From positions 1 to 23,832 of the forward strand of contig SLLY01000034.1 in assembly GCA_007133845.1 (NCBI GenBank): DNA of 23,832 nt. Direction: 5' to 3'. The number at the start of each line of letters is the position of its first letter. Position 1 is the stretch's first letter. The DNA comes from Candidatus Woesearchaeota archaeon (lineage in GTDB: Archaea; Nanobdellota; Nanobdellia; CSSed11-243R1). Positions 14,998-22,544 of the stretch are shown here, in pieces. The notes beneath the pieces are model-generated. The model was not told where the DNA came from. It ran no database searches and worked only from the letters and a program-made list of their open reading frames with translations. A program made the translations under genes and the position numbers.

Positions 14998-15503
14998 GAA
15001 ACATCACCGAAAAAAGGTTTGAATTTATTTTTCAACATCTTCAAAATTTCATTTACCACTTCTTCTGGTTTTTTACTGGTTACATCAATCTCATATAAAT
15101 GTTTTCTGTGCCCAAGTTCGAGAGATTCAATTAAACAACTGTCAAGAATTTCACACAAAATATTTTCCTGAATCTTTTCTGCAGTATAATCTCTTTTTTC
15201 AAGCCGCTCATTCAAAATTTTTGGATTGCATCTAAGCACAAAACAATAATCGACAATTTCGGGAGAAATGTATTGAGCCAAATGAGATGGAACCACATAT
15301 TTTTTTCCGTCAGCGATTTCCTTTTTAACAACTTCATTTATTTTAGTTTCATCTACGAACACCACATTATTTTTTGTTTCAACAAAACCACCTTTTTTTG
15401 CAAGCTTTTTTATGTCTAAAATTTGCGCACCAATCTTTTCAGCCAAAAATTTTCCAACGGTGCTTTTACCCACACAAGGAGTTCCAGTTATCAAAATAAT
15501 CAT
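14964..15503 (-). CDS. AK6/Fap7-type adenylate kinase-like ATPase
   Basis: A 179-aa P-loop nucleotide kinase of the AK6 (Fap7, hCINAP, COG1936) group. It starts MIILITGTPCVGKSTVGKFL with the Walker A at residues 7-15, and has the family segment LRCNPKILNERLEKRDYTAEKIQEN with the LID arginines, an AE/CE-x-LDS segment, and a short ID-T near the C-terminus. Archaeal homologues have adenylate kinase/ATPase activity and act in late small-subunit ribosome maturation with Rps11. It is the first gene of the minus-strand operon, with a TATA-like element 21-28 nt before the ATG. The last 34 nt overlap the M24 gene and hold its Shine-Dalgarno. Confidence 0.88.
   Translation of the reverse strand: MIILITGTPCVGKSTVGKFLAEKIGAQILDIKKLAKKGGFVETKNNVVFVDETKINEVVKKEIADGKKYVVPSHLAQYISPEIVDYCFVLRCNPKILNERLEKRDYTAEKIQENILCEILDSCLIESLELGHRKHLYEIDVTSKKPEEVVNEILKMLKNKFKPFFGDVSWTDTNMLKKF
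15003..15008 (-). promoter_or_regulatory. Shine-Dalgarno of the M24 gene, inside the kinase gene
   Basis: GGTGAT on the minus strand lies 5 nt before the ATG at 14997 and within the kinase coding sequence. It decides the M24 start and points to coupled translation. Confidence 0.75.
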
Positions 15504-15564
15504 AATAAAACAAACATTTCCAAATTTAAAAAACTTTTAAATAATCCCTACGTCTAAACTTATT
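15504..15564. promoter_or_regulatory. Compact divergent promoter
   Basis: This 61-nt spacer serves both directions. The plus-strand TATA box TTTAAATA (15536-15543) is 22-29 nt before the GTG at 15565. The minus-strand element TTTTAAAT (15531-15524) is 21-28 nt before the ATG at 15503. Both predict leaderless transcripts, and the two TATA elements lie 4 nt apart, so TBP binding for the two genes could compete (inference). Confidence 0.6.
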
Positions 15565-17088
15565 GTGAAAAACAAAAAAATAGTAGTATTTGGCTTGGCA
15601 CTAGTACTGATTTTACTTATATCCGCAATATACATAACAACATCTTCGAAAAGCAGCTATTTAGATAACGGAAAAATTATTTTCGGCGATGAAGATTTAG
15701 GGCATACTAAAACTGAAGAACTTCTATTTGATTTGGAAAGAGTAGACATTCCTATAGAACTAACGGAAAATTATGAAACAAATGAAAAAATGCTTGCATA
15801 TGCTAGCAATAGTAGAGATCACAATTTTTTCATAGCATTAGTTTTAACAGATTTTAATGGCGAAAATTTAGAATATTACATATCTTATTTACCACAAAAC
15901 GTTGAAAAATTGAGTGATTCAGAACACATTGAATATTTTCGCAGTTCACGATGCACTCCTCATCATGCAACGAGTGCGGGAACAAATAAATTTTATGTAT
16001 TCACATATGGAGAATGCAATTACTTCTATAAATATGATTTAGAAAATATGGAAATGGAAGTAATTATTGGAGAGACGCTTGGACTGGATTCTGTAATAAG
16101 TTTTGTTGACACCGCTTTTGAAGAAGATGGAATTATCTATCTATCTACCTTAGAAGAGGAAAATGGAGAAAGGGTTAATAGATGGTATATAGCATCAACT
16201 GATTTAAGTCGTATAGAAAAGATATACGAATCTTACGAGGCTCCTGCTGTACATCATTCAACCAGATTTTTTAAAGGTTTGATATTAAGTGTTCCATTCT
16301 CATATAGATTCAGCACAAGTGATGGCGTTGTTTTTAATTCATTTAGTGAATTTACTGAGCATGTTTACGAAGAAACTGGAGTGAGTGGTGTGGAAGTAAG
16401 AAGAAATCCTTACAAATATTTATCTGAGTTTGAATTTAAAATGCTTCCAGATACTTTAATAATGATAGACCCTGACAAAGACACAATTCAATTTTACAAC
16501 ACAAGTGCGAGTTTAGCAGGACACTTAGAGGAATTTAAAGGCAAAATGTATGTTTCAAATCACAATTTTTTAATAGACAGTAGATTGGGAGTTTATTTTA
16601 TAAGTCCGGCAACGATAGACAAATTTGAATATTTAAATGGAGAAATGTTTTTGAGTGATTCTTTTGTGTACGAGTATGGTTTTAGGTATACCTCGCATGT
16701 ATTAAATGAATTTGAAGGTATGGATTATTTAGTTACGATAGCATATCCAAATAGATTATTAATAGTTGATACTGACGACATGTCAATATATAGGAAGTTA
16801 GATATTGGCACACCCTATATTGAAAAAGCGGAAGAAGAAAATTATAGCAGGGAAGAATTTTTGAAGTTAATCAATAACGACATAGGAAACAGCTATAGAA
16901 ATTCAATGTTAGCTCTCGAAACTATAGAAAACGGAGAAAAAATAGTTCTTGTCTCAGGCAATGGTAATGTCTATGTGTATAGTTTAGCTTTAGATGAAAT
17001 CATCGACGAATTTAGTCTTTCTCCAACATTTCACATAGGAACCACCGGAACATATTCAATAATCCCTCACCACGTTAATATAGTCTGA
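15565..17088 (+). CDS. Membrane-anchored extracellular protein, possible beta-propeller with His pairs
   Basis: A 507-aa protein starting at GTG; the start is supported by a TATA box 22-29 nt upstream. An N-terminal helix (6-25, IVVFGLALVLILLISAIYIT) anchors or exports it. The rest is rich in short strand-like repeats with aromatic residues (for example FYVFTYGE, IIYLSTLEE, MYVSNHNF, LLIVDTDD), suggesting a beta-propeller. His residues recur at likely strand entries: H133-H134 (TPHHATSAG), H230-H231 (AVHHSTRF), H320 (AGHLEEF), H378 (TSHVLNEF) and H502-H503 (IPHHVNIV) at the C-terminal end, which could close the ring and bind metal as in other His-ring propeller enzymes. No family is recognised and no enzyme role is claimed. 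The fold and the metal site are inference. Confidence 0.7.
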   Translation: MKNKKIVVFGLALVLILLISAIYITTSSKSSYLDNGKIIFGDEDLGHTKTEELLFDLERVDIPIELTENYETNEKMLAYASNSRDHNFFIALVLTDFNGENLEYYISYLPQNVEKLSDSEHIEYFRSSRCTPHHATSAGTNKFYVFTYGECNYFYKYDLENMEMEVIIGETLGLDSVISFVDTAFEEDGIIYLSTLEEENGERVNRWYIASTDLSRIEKIYESYEAPAVHHSTRFFKGLILSVPFSYRFSTSDGVVFNSFSEFTEHVYEETGVSGVEVRRNPYKYLSEFEFKMLPDTLIMIDPDKDTIQFYNTSASLAGHLEEFKGKMYVSNHNFLIDSRLGVYFISPATIDKFEYLNGEMFLSDSFVYEYGFRYTSHVLNEFEGMDYLVTIAYPNRLLIVDTDDMSIYRKLDIGTPYIEKAEEENYSREEFLKLINNDIGNSYRNSMLALETIENGEKIVLVSGNGNVYVYSLALDEIIDEFSLSPTFHIGTTGTYSIIPHHVNIV

Positions 17089-17224
17089 TTGGAAAAAATA
17101 AAATAAAATTGCAAAAATTTTGAAATAAATATTTATTTTTATTGAATTATTTAACCACAAAACATAAATGATTATTAGAAAAAAATTATTAAATATAAAG
17201 AAACTTAATTTCTATAGGTAAGCC
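17089..17224 (+). promoter_or_regulatory. AT-rich spacer with protease promoter
   Basis: No gene is seen in these 136 nt. A TATA-like TTAAATATA at 17189-17197 lies 28-36 nt before the ATG at 17225, giving a 5' leader of only a few bases. AGGT at 17216-17219 is at best a weak Shine-Dalgarno. Confidence 0.4.
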
Positions 17225-20200
17225 ATGAAAAAAATAATATTTATTTTAATTGCAATGATTTTTTTAGGTTTAACATTAAGTATGGGTTTTTCAGAAACAG
17301 AAGATTCTGATATCATACCAAATAGTTATATAATAATTTTAAAACATGAAGAAAACACAGAAGAATTTTCAATTCAATCAAGAATGGCGAGCGTTTCCGA
17401 AACCCAAGAAAATTTTATTCATTCACTTTCCGAAGAGGATTTTAATATTACTTACAAATACAATAGCTTTCCAATGATGGCAGTAGAAGCAGATGAAACT
17501 TCTATCGAGAGAATTAAAAAAAATCATAATGTGGAAAGCGTTTCTCCAAATGTTAGAGTACATATAATGATGGACGATGTTACAGAAATAATAGAGTCCA
17601 CCAATTACATACAATATGTAGGATATAATGGCACTGGACAAACAGTTTGTGTTATTGACACTGGAGTAGATTATACGCACAATTCGTTGGGAGGCGAGTG
17701 GGGTGAAGTTGTTATTGCTGGAGCCAAAATTGTGAATGGTTTTGTGACTACATGCACCGAAGCAAATCCAACTCCTTGCAAAGATACACATAGCCATGGA
17801 ACTCATGTAGCAGGAACTATTGCAAGTCAACACGAAACATATAGAGGTGTTGCTCCAGGCGCAAAAATTGCGGCATTGAATGCAATGCCTGGCGGCGGCG
17901 GTAATTTAATAGATATAATAAAAAGCGTTGATTGGTGCGTCGAAAATGCTGAAGAATTTGATATTACAGTTATAAGTATGAGTCTTGGAAGGACAGGATA
18001 TTTAACAGACTGCGTTGATAAATGTGAACAAGAAAACCCGGGTTTTACAAGAGCTATAGATGATGCGGTTGATGCTGGAATTTTTGTTACTGCTGCATCT
18101 GGAAATAATCCTGAAGATGAAAATAGAATAGGAGCTCCCGCGTGTGTAGGTAATGCAATTGCGGTGGGTGGAACAGATAAAGATGACAACATTCGTTATA
18201 ATAGAGGAGAACTTTTAGATTTTTTAGCTCCTGGAGTAAGTATCAGGTCCACAGTTTTAGATAATAATTTTGGATATAAATCCGGAACAAGCATGTCGAC
18301 GCCAGCAGTTTCCGGAGCCATAGTTCTTTTGAATGAAAATAGAGATTTGAACAGAACAGAAATAATCGAACTCCTTAACAAAACAAAAGACAGAATTATT
18401 GAAAATGAATTTAATTATCCAAGAATAAATTTAATGCATATATGGGAATATTTGAATTGTTATTGTGATAGTTGTGAAGATTGCAATGAAAAGTTGATGG
18501 ACGAAAATTGCACAAATGTTTTTTTAAGTGAAAACATACAGGCAGAGGATACATGTATTTTTATAAATACAAGCGATAAAATCTTTAATTGCTTAGATAA
18601 AAAAATTGGTGGTGTTGGTGAGGGTTTTGGAATATATATAAACGAATCCAATAATTCTGAAATATTAAATTGCTACATCAAAAATTTTACACACGGTATA
18701 GTTTCAAATAATTCGACAGACGTTTTTATTAGAAATAATAAAATTTTTGAAAATGTTTTGTGGGATTTTTACCTTTCAAATAATTCTTATATTCAAGTAG
18801 AAAATTCAATCATCGGAAACTCAACAGAAAATGCAACAATTTCATTTGAAGCAAAAGATATAGGACTAAAACATTCAGAATATATAGAAATAAACGAGGG
18901 TTTTTCACATACGACTTCTTTTGTGAACATTACAAACACATCCGAGATTTCATGGACATTTTTTAATATCTCATATGAAGAAAATTATATAGAAATTTTA
19001 GAAGAAAATCAAATAGAAAATTTGAAAATATGGAAATTTAACGAAACATGGAATCCTATTACAGAATCGGGAATTACTGAAAATTATATCTATTCTGGTA
19101 ATGTAACCGAATTTTCTATATTCGTACCAAAGGTAGATACAACAAATCCTTCTGTTATATTGAAATTAAATGCAACAGACTTAGAAATTTTAGAAGAATC
19201 TATAAAAATTAATTGGACAGCAACAGACAATTACGAATTGGATAGTGTTTTACTAGAAATTTTTTATCCAAATCAAACACTCCTATTCAATTCGACAGAG
19301 CCTATCGATGAAGTTATTTTAACTCCAAATAATTTAACTGAATTTGGATTTTATAACGTAACTTTGTGGGCAAACGACACAACAGGAAACCAAAACTCAA
19401 CAGAAAATGCTTTTGAAGTATCGGATAAAATTCCTCCACAATTAGAAATAAATACAAATCAAACATCTCCATTAGAATTTGCTGAAGACAATATAAAAAT
19501 TAATTGGACAGCAACAGACAATTACGAATTGGATAGTGTTTTACTAGAAATTTTTTATCCAAATCAAACCTCAATTTTCAATTCAACAGATGCAACGGGA
19601 GAAATAATCCTAGAACTAGAAAGTTTGAAATCGTGGGGAAATTATACAATTGAATTGTGGGCAAACGACACAACAGGAAACCAAAACTCAACAAATAAAA
19701 CATTTGAAGTTGTAGACTCAAAACTCCCAGAAATACAATTTGTATCTCCAACAACAGAAGCCGGCGCATACGACCAAAAATATATTGTTGTAAATGTAAC
19801 AACAGACAATACAGACGATTTAAACAAGACAACAATTTATCTTTACGAAGGAGAAGACATAATAAAAATTATTTCGACTAACGAAACAAAATTATTTCAT
19901 AATTTTACAGATTTGCCAGATGGAATATATTACTTAAATGCCACTGTTAATAATACTAAACACGGAAATATCAGAACCACAGAAACCAGAAAAATAATTT
20001 TAGATACAACACCACCAATTCTAGAAATAATTTCTCCAAAAGAAGTAACATATAGAGAAAGAACTATTTTAATAAATGTGTCCGCAAAAGACGAACACAG
20101 TGAAATAGATAGGATTTGGTATATGATTGAAGAAGAAGATGAAGATGACGAAAAAAATGTAACATACAATGAACCACACACATTTTCATTTTCACGAGGA

Positions 20201-20812
20201 ACTAACACTTTACATGTTTGGGCAAACGACACATTAGGACATACCATCCACAAGGAAATTTCATTTGAAGTAAGAATATCCTCTTGGAGTGGCGGAGGAC
20301 ATTCGACACCAGTAGACCAAAGGATAGAATGGGAAGATACAGAAGATAAAATAGAAACCAGAATGAAACGCGATGACAGATTAACTTTCTCAGTAAATAA
20401 AAGGGAACATACGCTAACAATGCGCGCGGTTTATTCTGATAGAGTTTCTATGAGAATACGTTCAAATGTAATAGATGTGGTGTTGAATGTGGGAGAAACT
20501 AAAGAACTAGATATATCTAGAAATGGAATCAATGACATAAGCATCTATTTAGAAAAAATAGTTGGTGGTTTTGCATATCTTTCTTTTGAAAGTTTAAAAG
20601 TAAGAGAAACAGACGAAATAGACGAACCAGAAGAGATAGAAACAATAGAAGATGTAGAAGAAGAACCAACCGAAACACCTGTAATCGAACCACCAAAACC
20701 AATCCAAGAACCCGAAGATAGAGAAATAAATTATTTTTTAATGGGCGGAATTATAATCGCAATAATAGTAATTGGTGTGTTAGCATATATAGAACTTAAA
20801 AAAAGAGACTGA
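17225..20812 (+). CDS. Cell-surface subtilisin-like protease (S8) with stalk repeats and C-terminal anchor
   Basis: A 1195-aa exported serine protease. Order: signal peptide (1 to about 23); I9-like propeptide (about 30-115, NSYIIILKHEEN to VESVSPNV); S8 catalytic domain (about 128-405) with D145 (VIDTGVD), H191 (DTHSHGTHVAG), oxyanion N294 (AASGNN) and S356 (SGTSMSTP), so it should be active; a Cys-rich linker; a NosD-like right-handed beta-helix segment (about 430-545); four Ig-like beta-sandwich domains (about 635-1015), the first two recent duplicates; a Gly-Ser hinge (SSWSGGGHST); another beta domain; an acidic Pro-rich stretch; and a transmembrane helix (about 1170-1190) ending in LKKRD. 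Many N-x-S/T sequons suggest glycosylation. It would stand out from the membrane and cut surface or external proteins. It has its own promoter and ends 1 nt from the convergent ATPase gene. Confidence 0.93.
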   Translation: MKKIIFILIAMIFLGLTLSMGFSETEDSDIIPNSYIIILKHEENTEEFSIQSRMASVSETQENFIHSLSEEDFNITYKYNSFPMMAVEADETSIERIKKNHNVESVSPNVRVHIMMDDVTEIIESTNYIQYVGYNGTGQTVCVIDTGVDYTHNSLGGEWGEVVIAGAKIVNGFVTTCTEANPTPCKDTHSHGTHVAGTIASQHETYRGVAPGAKIAALNAMPGGGGNLIDIIKSVDWCVENAEEFDITVISMSLGRTGYLTDCVDKCEQENPGFTRAIDDAVDAGIFVTAASGNNPEDENRIGAPACVGNAIAVGGTDKDDNIRYNRGELLDFLAPGVSIRSTVLDNNFGYKSGTSMSTPAVSGAIVLLNENRDLNRTEIIELLNKTKDRIIENEFNYPRINLMHIWEYLNCYCDSCEDCNEKLMDENCTNVFLSENIQAEDTCIFINTSDKIFNCLDKKIGGVGEGFGIYINESNNSEILNCYIKNFTHGIVSNNSTDVFIRNNKIFENVLWDFYLSNNSYIQVENSIIGNSTENATISFEAKDIGLKHSEYIEINEGFSHTTSFVNITNTSEISWTFFNISYEENYIEILEENQIENLKIWKFNETWNPITESGITENYIYSGNVTEFSIFVPKVDTTNPSVILKLNATDLEILEESIKINWTATDNYELDSVLLEIFYPNQTLLFNSTEPIDEVILTPNNLTEFGFYNVTLWANDTTGNQNSTENAFEVSDKIPPQLEINTNQTSPLEFAEDNIKINWTATDNYELDSVLLEIFYPNQTSIFNSTDATGEIILELESLKSWGNYTIELWANDTTGNQNSTNKTFEVVDSKLPEIQFVSPTTEAGAYDQKYIVVNVTTDNTDDLNKTTIYLYEGEDIIKIISTNETKLFHNFTDLPDGIYYLNATVNNTKHGNIRTTETRKIILDTTPPILEIISPKEVTYRERTILINVSAKDEHSEIDRIWYMIEEEDEDDEKNVTYNEPHTFSFSRGTNTLHVWANDTLGHTIHKEISFEVRISSWSGGGHSTPVDQRIEWEDTEDKIETRMKRDDRLTFSVNKREHTLTMRAVYSDRVSMRIRSNVIDVVLNVGETKELDISRNGINDISIYLEKIVGGFAYLSFESLKVRETDEIDEPEEIETIEDVEEEPTETPVIEPPKPIQEPEDREINYFLMGGIIIAIIVIGVLAYIELKKRD
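19201..19278 (+). repeat. 78-bp perfect direct repeat, copy 1
   Basis: Identical to 19492-19569 (offset 291 bp, 97 codons). It encodes the core of the first Ig-like domain, including INWTATDNYELDSVLLEIFY. Confidence 0.95.
19364..19402 (+). repeat. 39-bp perfect direct repeat, copy 1
   Basis: Identical to 19655-19693 with the same 291-bp offset. It encodes the domain-end motif LWANDTTGNQNST. The sequence between this and the 78-bp block has diverged between copies. Confidence 0.95.
19492..19569 (+). repeat. 78-bp perfect direct repeat, copy 2
   Basis: Second copy, in the second Ig-like domain of the protease stalk. The exact identity ends at a C/A difference at the 3' border and an A/C difference at the 5' border. 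Confidence 0.95.
19655..19693 (+). repeat. 39-bp perfect direct repeat, copy 2
   Basis: Second copy of the domain-end block. A weaker relative (WANDTLGHTI) ends the fourth domain near 20220. Confidence 0.95.
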
Positions 20813-20813
20813 T

Positions 20814-22358
20814 TTATCTCGGCAAAACTTCAATCGGAATGCCAATACTTCTTTCAAGATTTCTTATTCTTTTTCCACCCTTTCCGATTATTCGTTTTAC
20901 TTGTTTTTTATCTGCATAAACATGAGCTATTCCATCACGCACTTCTATTTTCAAATTTTTCATACCTAAAGCATTTTTTATTTCACCTTCAATTCCTTCT
21001 CTTGGTGTTACAGGAATTACAACTGTCTCTTCTCCAAATGTATAAACTTCATATTCGGGCGCGTCAGTAAAAAAATCAGTTATTTCTATAACTGGACGAG
21101 ACAAATCGCTTTCAGTCATTCCGCTTGGAACTTTAACGGACATTTTTAGAGAATAAACCTTTGCTATTTTCCCATCCTCTATGAAGATTACCGTATCTAT
21201 AATAGATGGAATCATTCCAAGTTCTATTTTTCTTATAAATCTTTGAATCGAATCTATTGGAGATGTGGCGTGAACTATTCCAACCATGCCCACTCCCGCC
21301 AATCTTAAATCAGAATATAAAAAGAAATCCTTATGACTTCTCATTTCATCGAATATAGTGTAATCAGGTCTGCTTAATAGAAGCACGTCTTTTATTTCGT
21401 CTGTGCTTCCTAAAGCTTTGCTGTACTGAGTTATTTCAGCATCAAGTCTTAAATCTCTTGGAGCTTCAACTGTTTTTACAACCTTTCCTTTTTTCATGTA
21501 AAATTCTGCTAAAGCTTCTGCGAAAGTTGATTTTCCATGTCCAGGTGCTCCAGATATAATTATTCCTGATGCTTTGGTTTCAAACCTATCCATTATTTTT
21601 TTAGGTAGCTTATAATCGTTTAAGCTGAGTTTTTTTATGGGATGCACAATTGTTATTTCCCACCCATCTGCAAAAGGAGGTTTTGTTATAACAATTCTAT
21701 AATTTTCTATTTGTGCTATAACACTTCCGCGCCTCTCAGTTTCTATGAATGAACCCGCGCTTCCAGTTTTTGCCTTTTCTATAATTTCTTGAGCTATTTC
21801 TTCAACCTCTTCTTTTTCGAGTATTTTTTTACCTATTGTTTCTATTTTCCAGTTTCCCGGAACTCCTTTTTTGGCAGTGGGTTTTATTCCTTCTCTTAAA
21901 TGAATCGACATTGTCTTGTCGTCAAAATATTTTTTGAATTTCAATTTCTTTATTTCTTCTTCGACTTCTATAAAAATAACTTCAAGTCCCTGAGCTTTTG
22001 CTGCTTCTGCATCAACTCTGTCCAGTGTTATGAATATAGCATCTTCTTTTATAGCCAAATCTCTTATCATTGCGTCTATTTCACCAGATTTGGCATATTT
22101 TATTTCAAATTCCTTGGGCCTTTCCCCTCTGAATTCCAAATCAATTTCATCAATTTTTTTTATAATCTCTTTTAATTTTTGTAATTCTTTCAAACCAATC
22201 AAACCAACCTCTCTTCCACGATTTGCCTGATTTTCTAATTCAGAAATAACTGCATTATGAACAAAAATTTTGCCTTTAGTTAACTCCTTTTTTTCAATCA
22301 TTTTTGACATGACGCCGTCTATTATTGCGCTTGTGTCAGGTACATATATATTTTTCAT
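20814..22358 (-). CDS. PIN-domain, P-loop ATPase and KH-domain protein (COG1855 type)
   Basis: A 514-aa cytoplasmic protein conserved in archaea but poorly understood. The N-terminal PIN nuclease domain (about 1-130) keeps its acidic residues D8 (VPDTSAIIDG), E40, D95 and D113. The central VirB11/PilT-like ATPase has Walker A GAPGHGKST (270-278), Walker B-like YTIFDEMR (D337, E338) and IVHATSP (361-367). A C-terminal KH RNA-binding motif is IIGKGGKRIRNLE (490-502). Combining nuclease, motor-like ATPase and KH suggests RNA handling or processing rather than secretion (inference). A TATA box lies 23-30 nt before the ATG, so it can be transcribed apart from serS. It converges on the protease gene with a 1-nt gap. 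Confidence 0.93.
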   Translation of the reverse strand: MKNIYVPDTSAIIDGVMSKMIEKKELTKGKIFVHNAVISELENQANRGREVGLIGLKELQKLKEIIKKIDEIDLEFRGERPKEFEIKYAKSGEIDAMIRDLAIKEDAIFITLDRVDAEAAKAQGLEVIFIEVEEEIKKLKFKKYFDDKTMSIHLREGIKPTAKKGVPGNWKIETIGKKILEKEEVEEIAQEIIEKAKTGSAGSFIETERRGSVIAQIENYRIVITKPPFADGWEITIVHPIKKLSLNDYKLPKKIMDRFETKASGIIISGAPGHGKSTFAEALAEFYMKKGKVVKTVEAPRDLRLDAEITQYSKALGSTDEIKDVLLLSRPDYTIFDEMRSHKDFFLYSDLRLAGVGMVGIVHATSPIDSIQRFIRKIELGMIPSIIDTVIFIEDGKIAKVYSLKMSVKVPSGMTESDLSRPVIEITDFFTDAPEYEVYTFGEETVVIPVTPREGIEGEIKNALGMKNLKIEVRDGIAHVYADKKQVKRIIGKGGKRIRNLERSIGIPIEVLPR

Positions 22359-22380
22359 AAAATAATATTAAAAATACTCC

Positions 22381-22388
22381 ATTTAAAA
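22381..22388 (-). promoter_or_regulatory. TATA box of the PIN-ATPase-KH gene
   Basis: On the minus strand TTTTAAAT lies 23-30 nt before the ATG at 22358, just past the stop of the 48-aa ORF. The spacing again implies a leaderless mRNA. Confidence 0.55.
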
Positions 22389-22397
22389 TACTTGTTA

Positions 22398-22544
22398 TTA
22401 AAGCAGAAACATATCGGAAAGTATTTCCAAAATTTCTCTTCCTCTTCTACTCCAAAGAAGCCAAAGAACTGCAACGACTGCCAGAGCACATATTAAAAGA
22501 ACAATTACAAAAACTTCTGACGTAATTCCTTTTTTATTTTTCAT
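22398..22544 (-). CDS. 48-aa membrane protein, pilin-signal-like
   Basis: A small ORF begins at ATG 22544, overlaps the 3' end of serS by 11 nt in another frame, and stops at TAA (22400-22398). The product starts MKNKKGITSEVFVIVLLICA, continues hydrophobic to LWLLW, and ends SRRGREILEILSDMFLL. The KKG-ITSE-hydrophobic order recalls class III (archaeal type IV pilin/archaellin) signal peptides, with the Glu one place early if cut after Gly; alternatively it is a simple single-pass protein with a basic cytoplasmic end. Overlap with serS points to co-transcription. No family is recognised. The hydrophobic profile and clean frame make it likely real. Confidence 0.6.
   Translation of the reverse strand: MKNKKGITSEVFVIVLLICALAVVAVLWLLWSRRGREILEILSDMFLL

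Noticed and set aside
17089..17224. Structured RNA or small gene upstream of the protease
   Set aside because: The spacer is low-complexity AT-rich sequence with no convincing stem or open frame beyond a TATA-like element.
20814..22544. Type IV pilus or secretion locus from the pilin-like ORF plus VirB11/PilT-like ATPase
   Set aside because: The ATPase has PIN and KH domains of the COG1855 type, which points to RNA work, and no pilus membrane platform protein or prepilin peptidase is in the window.
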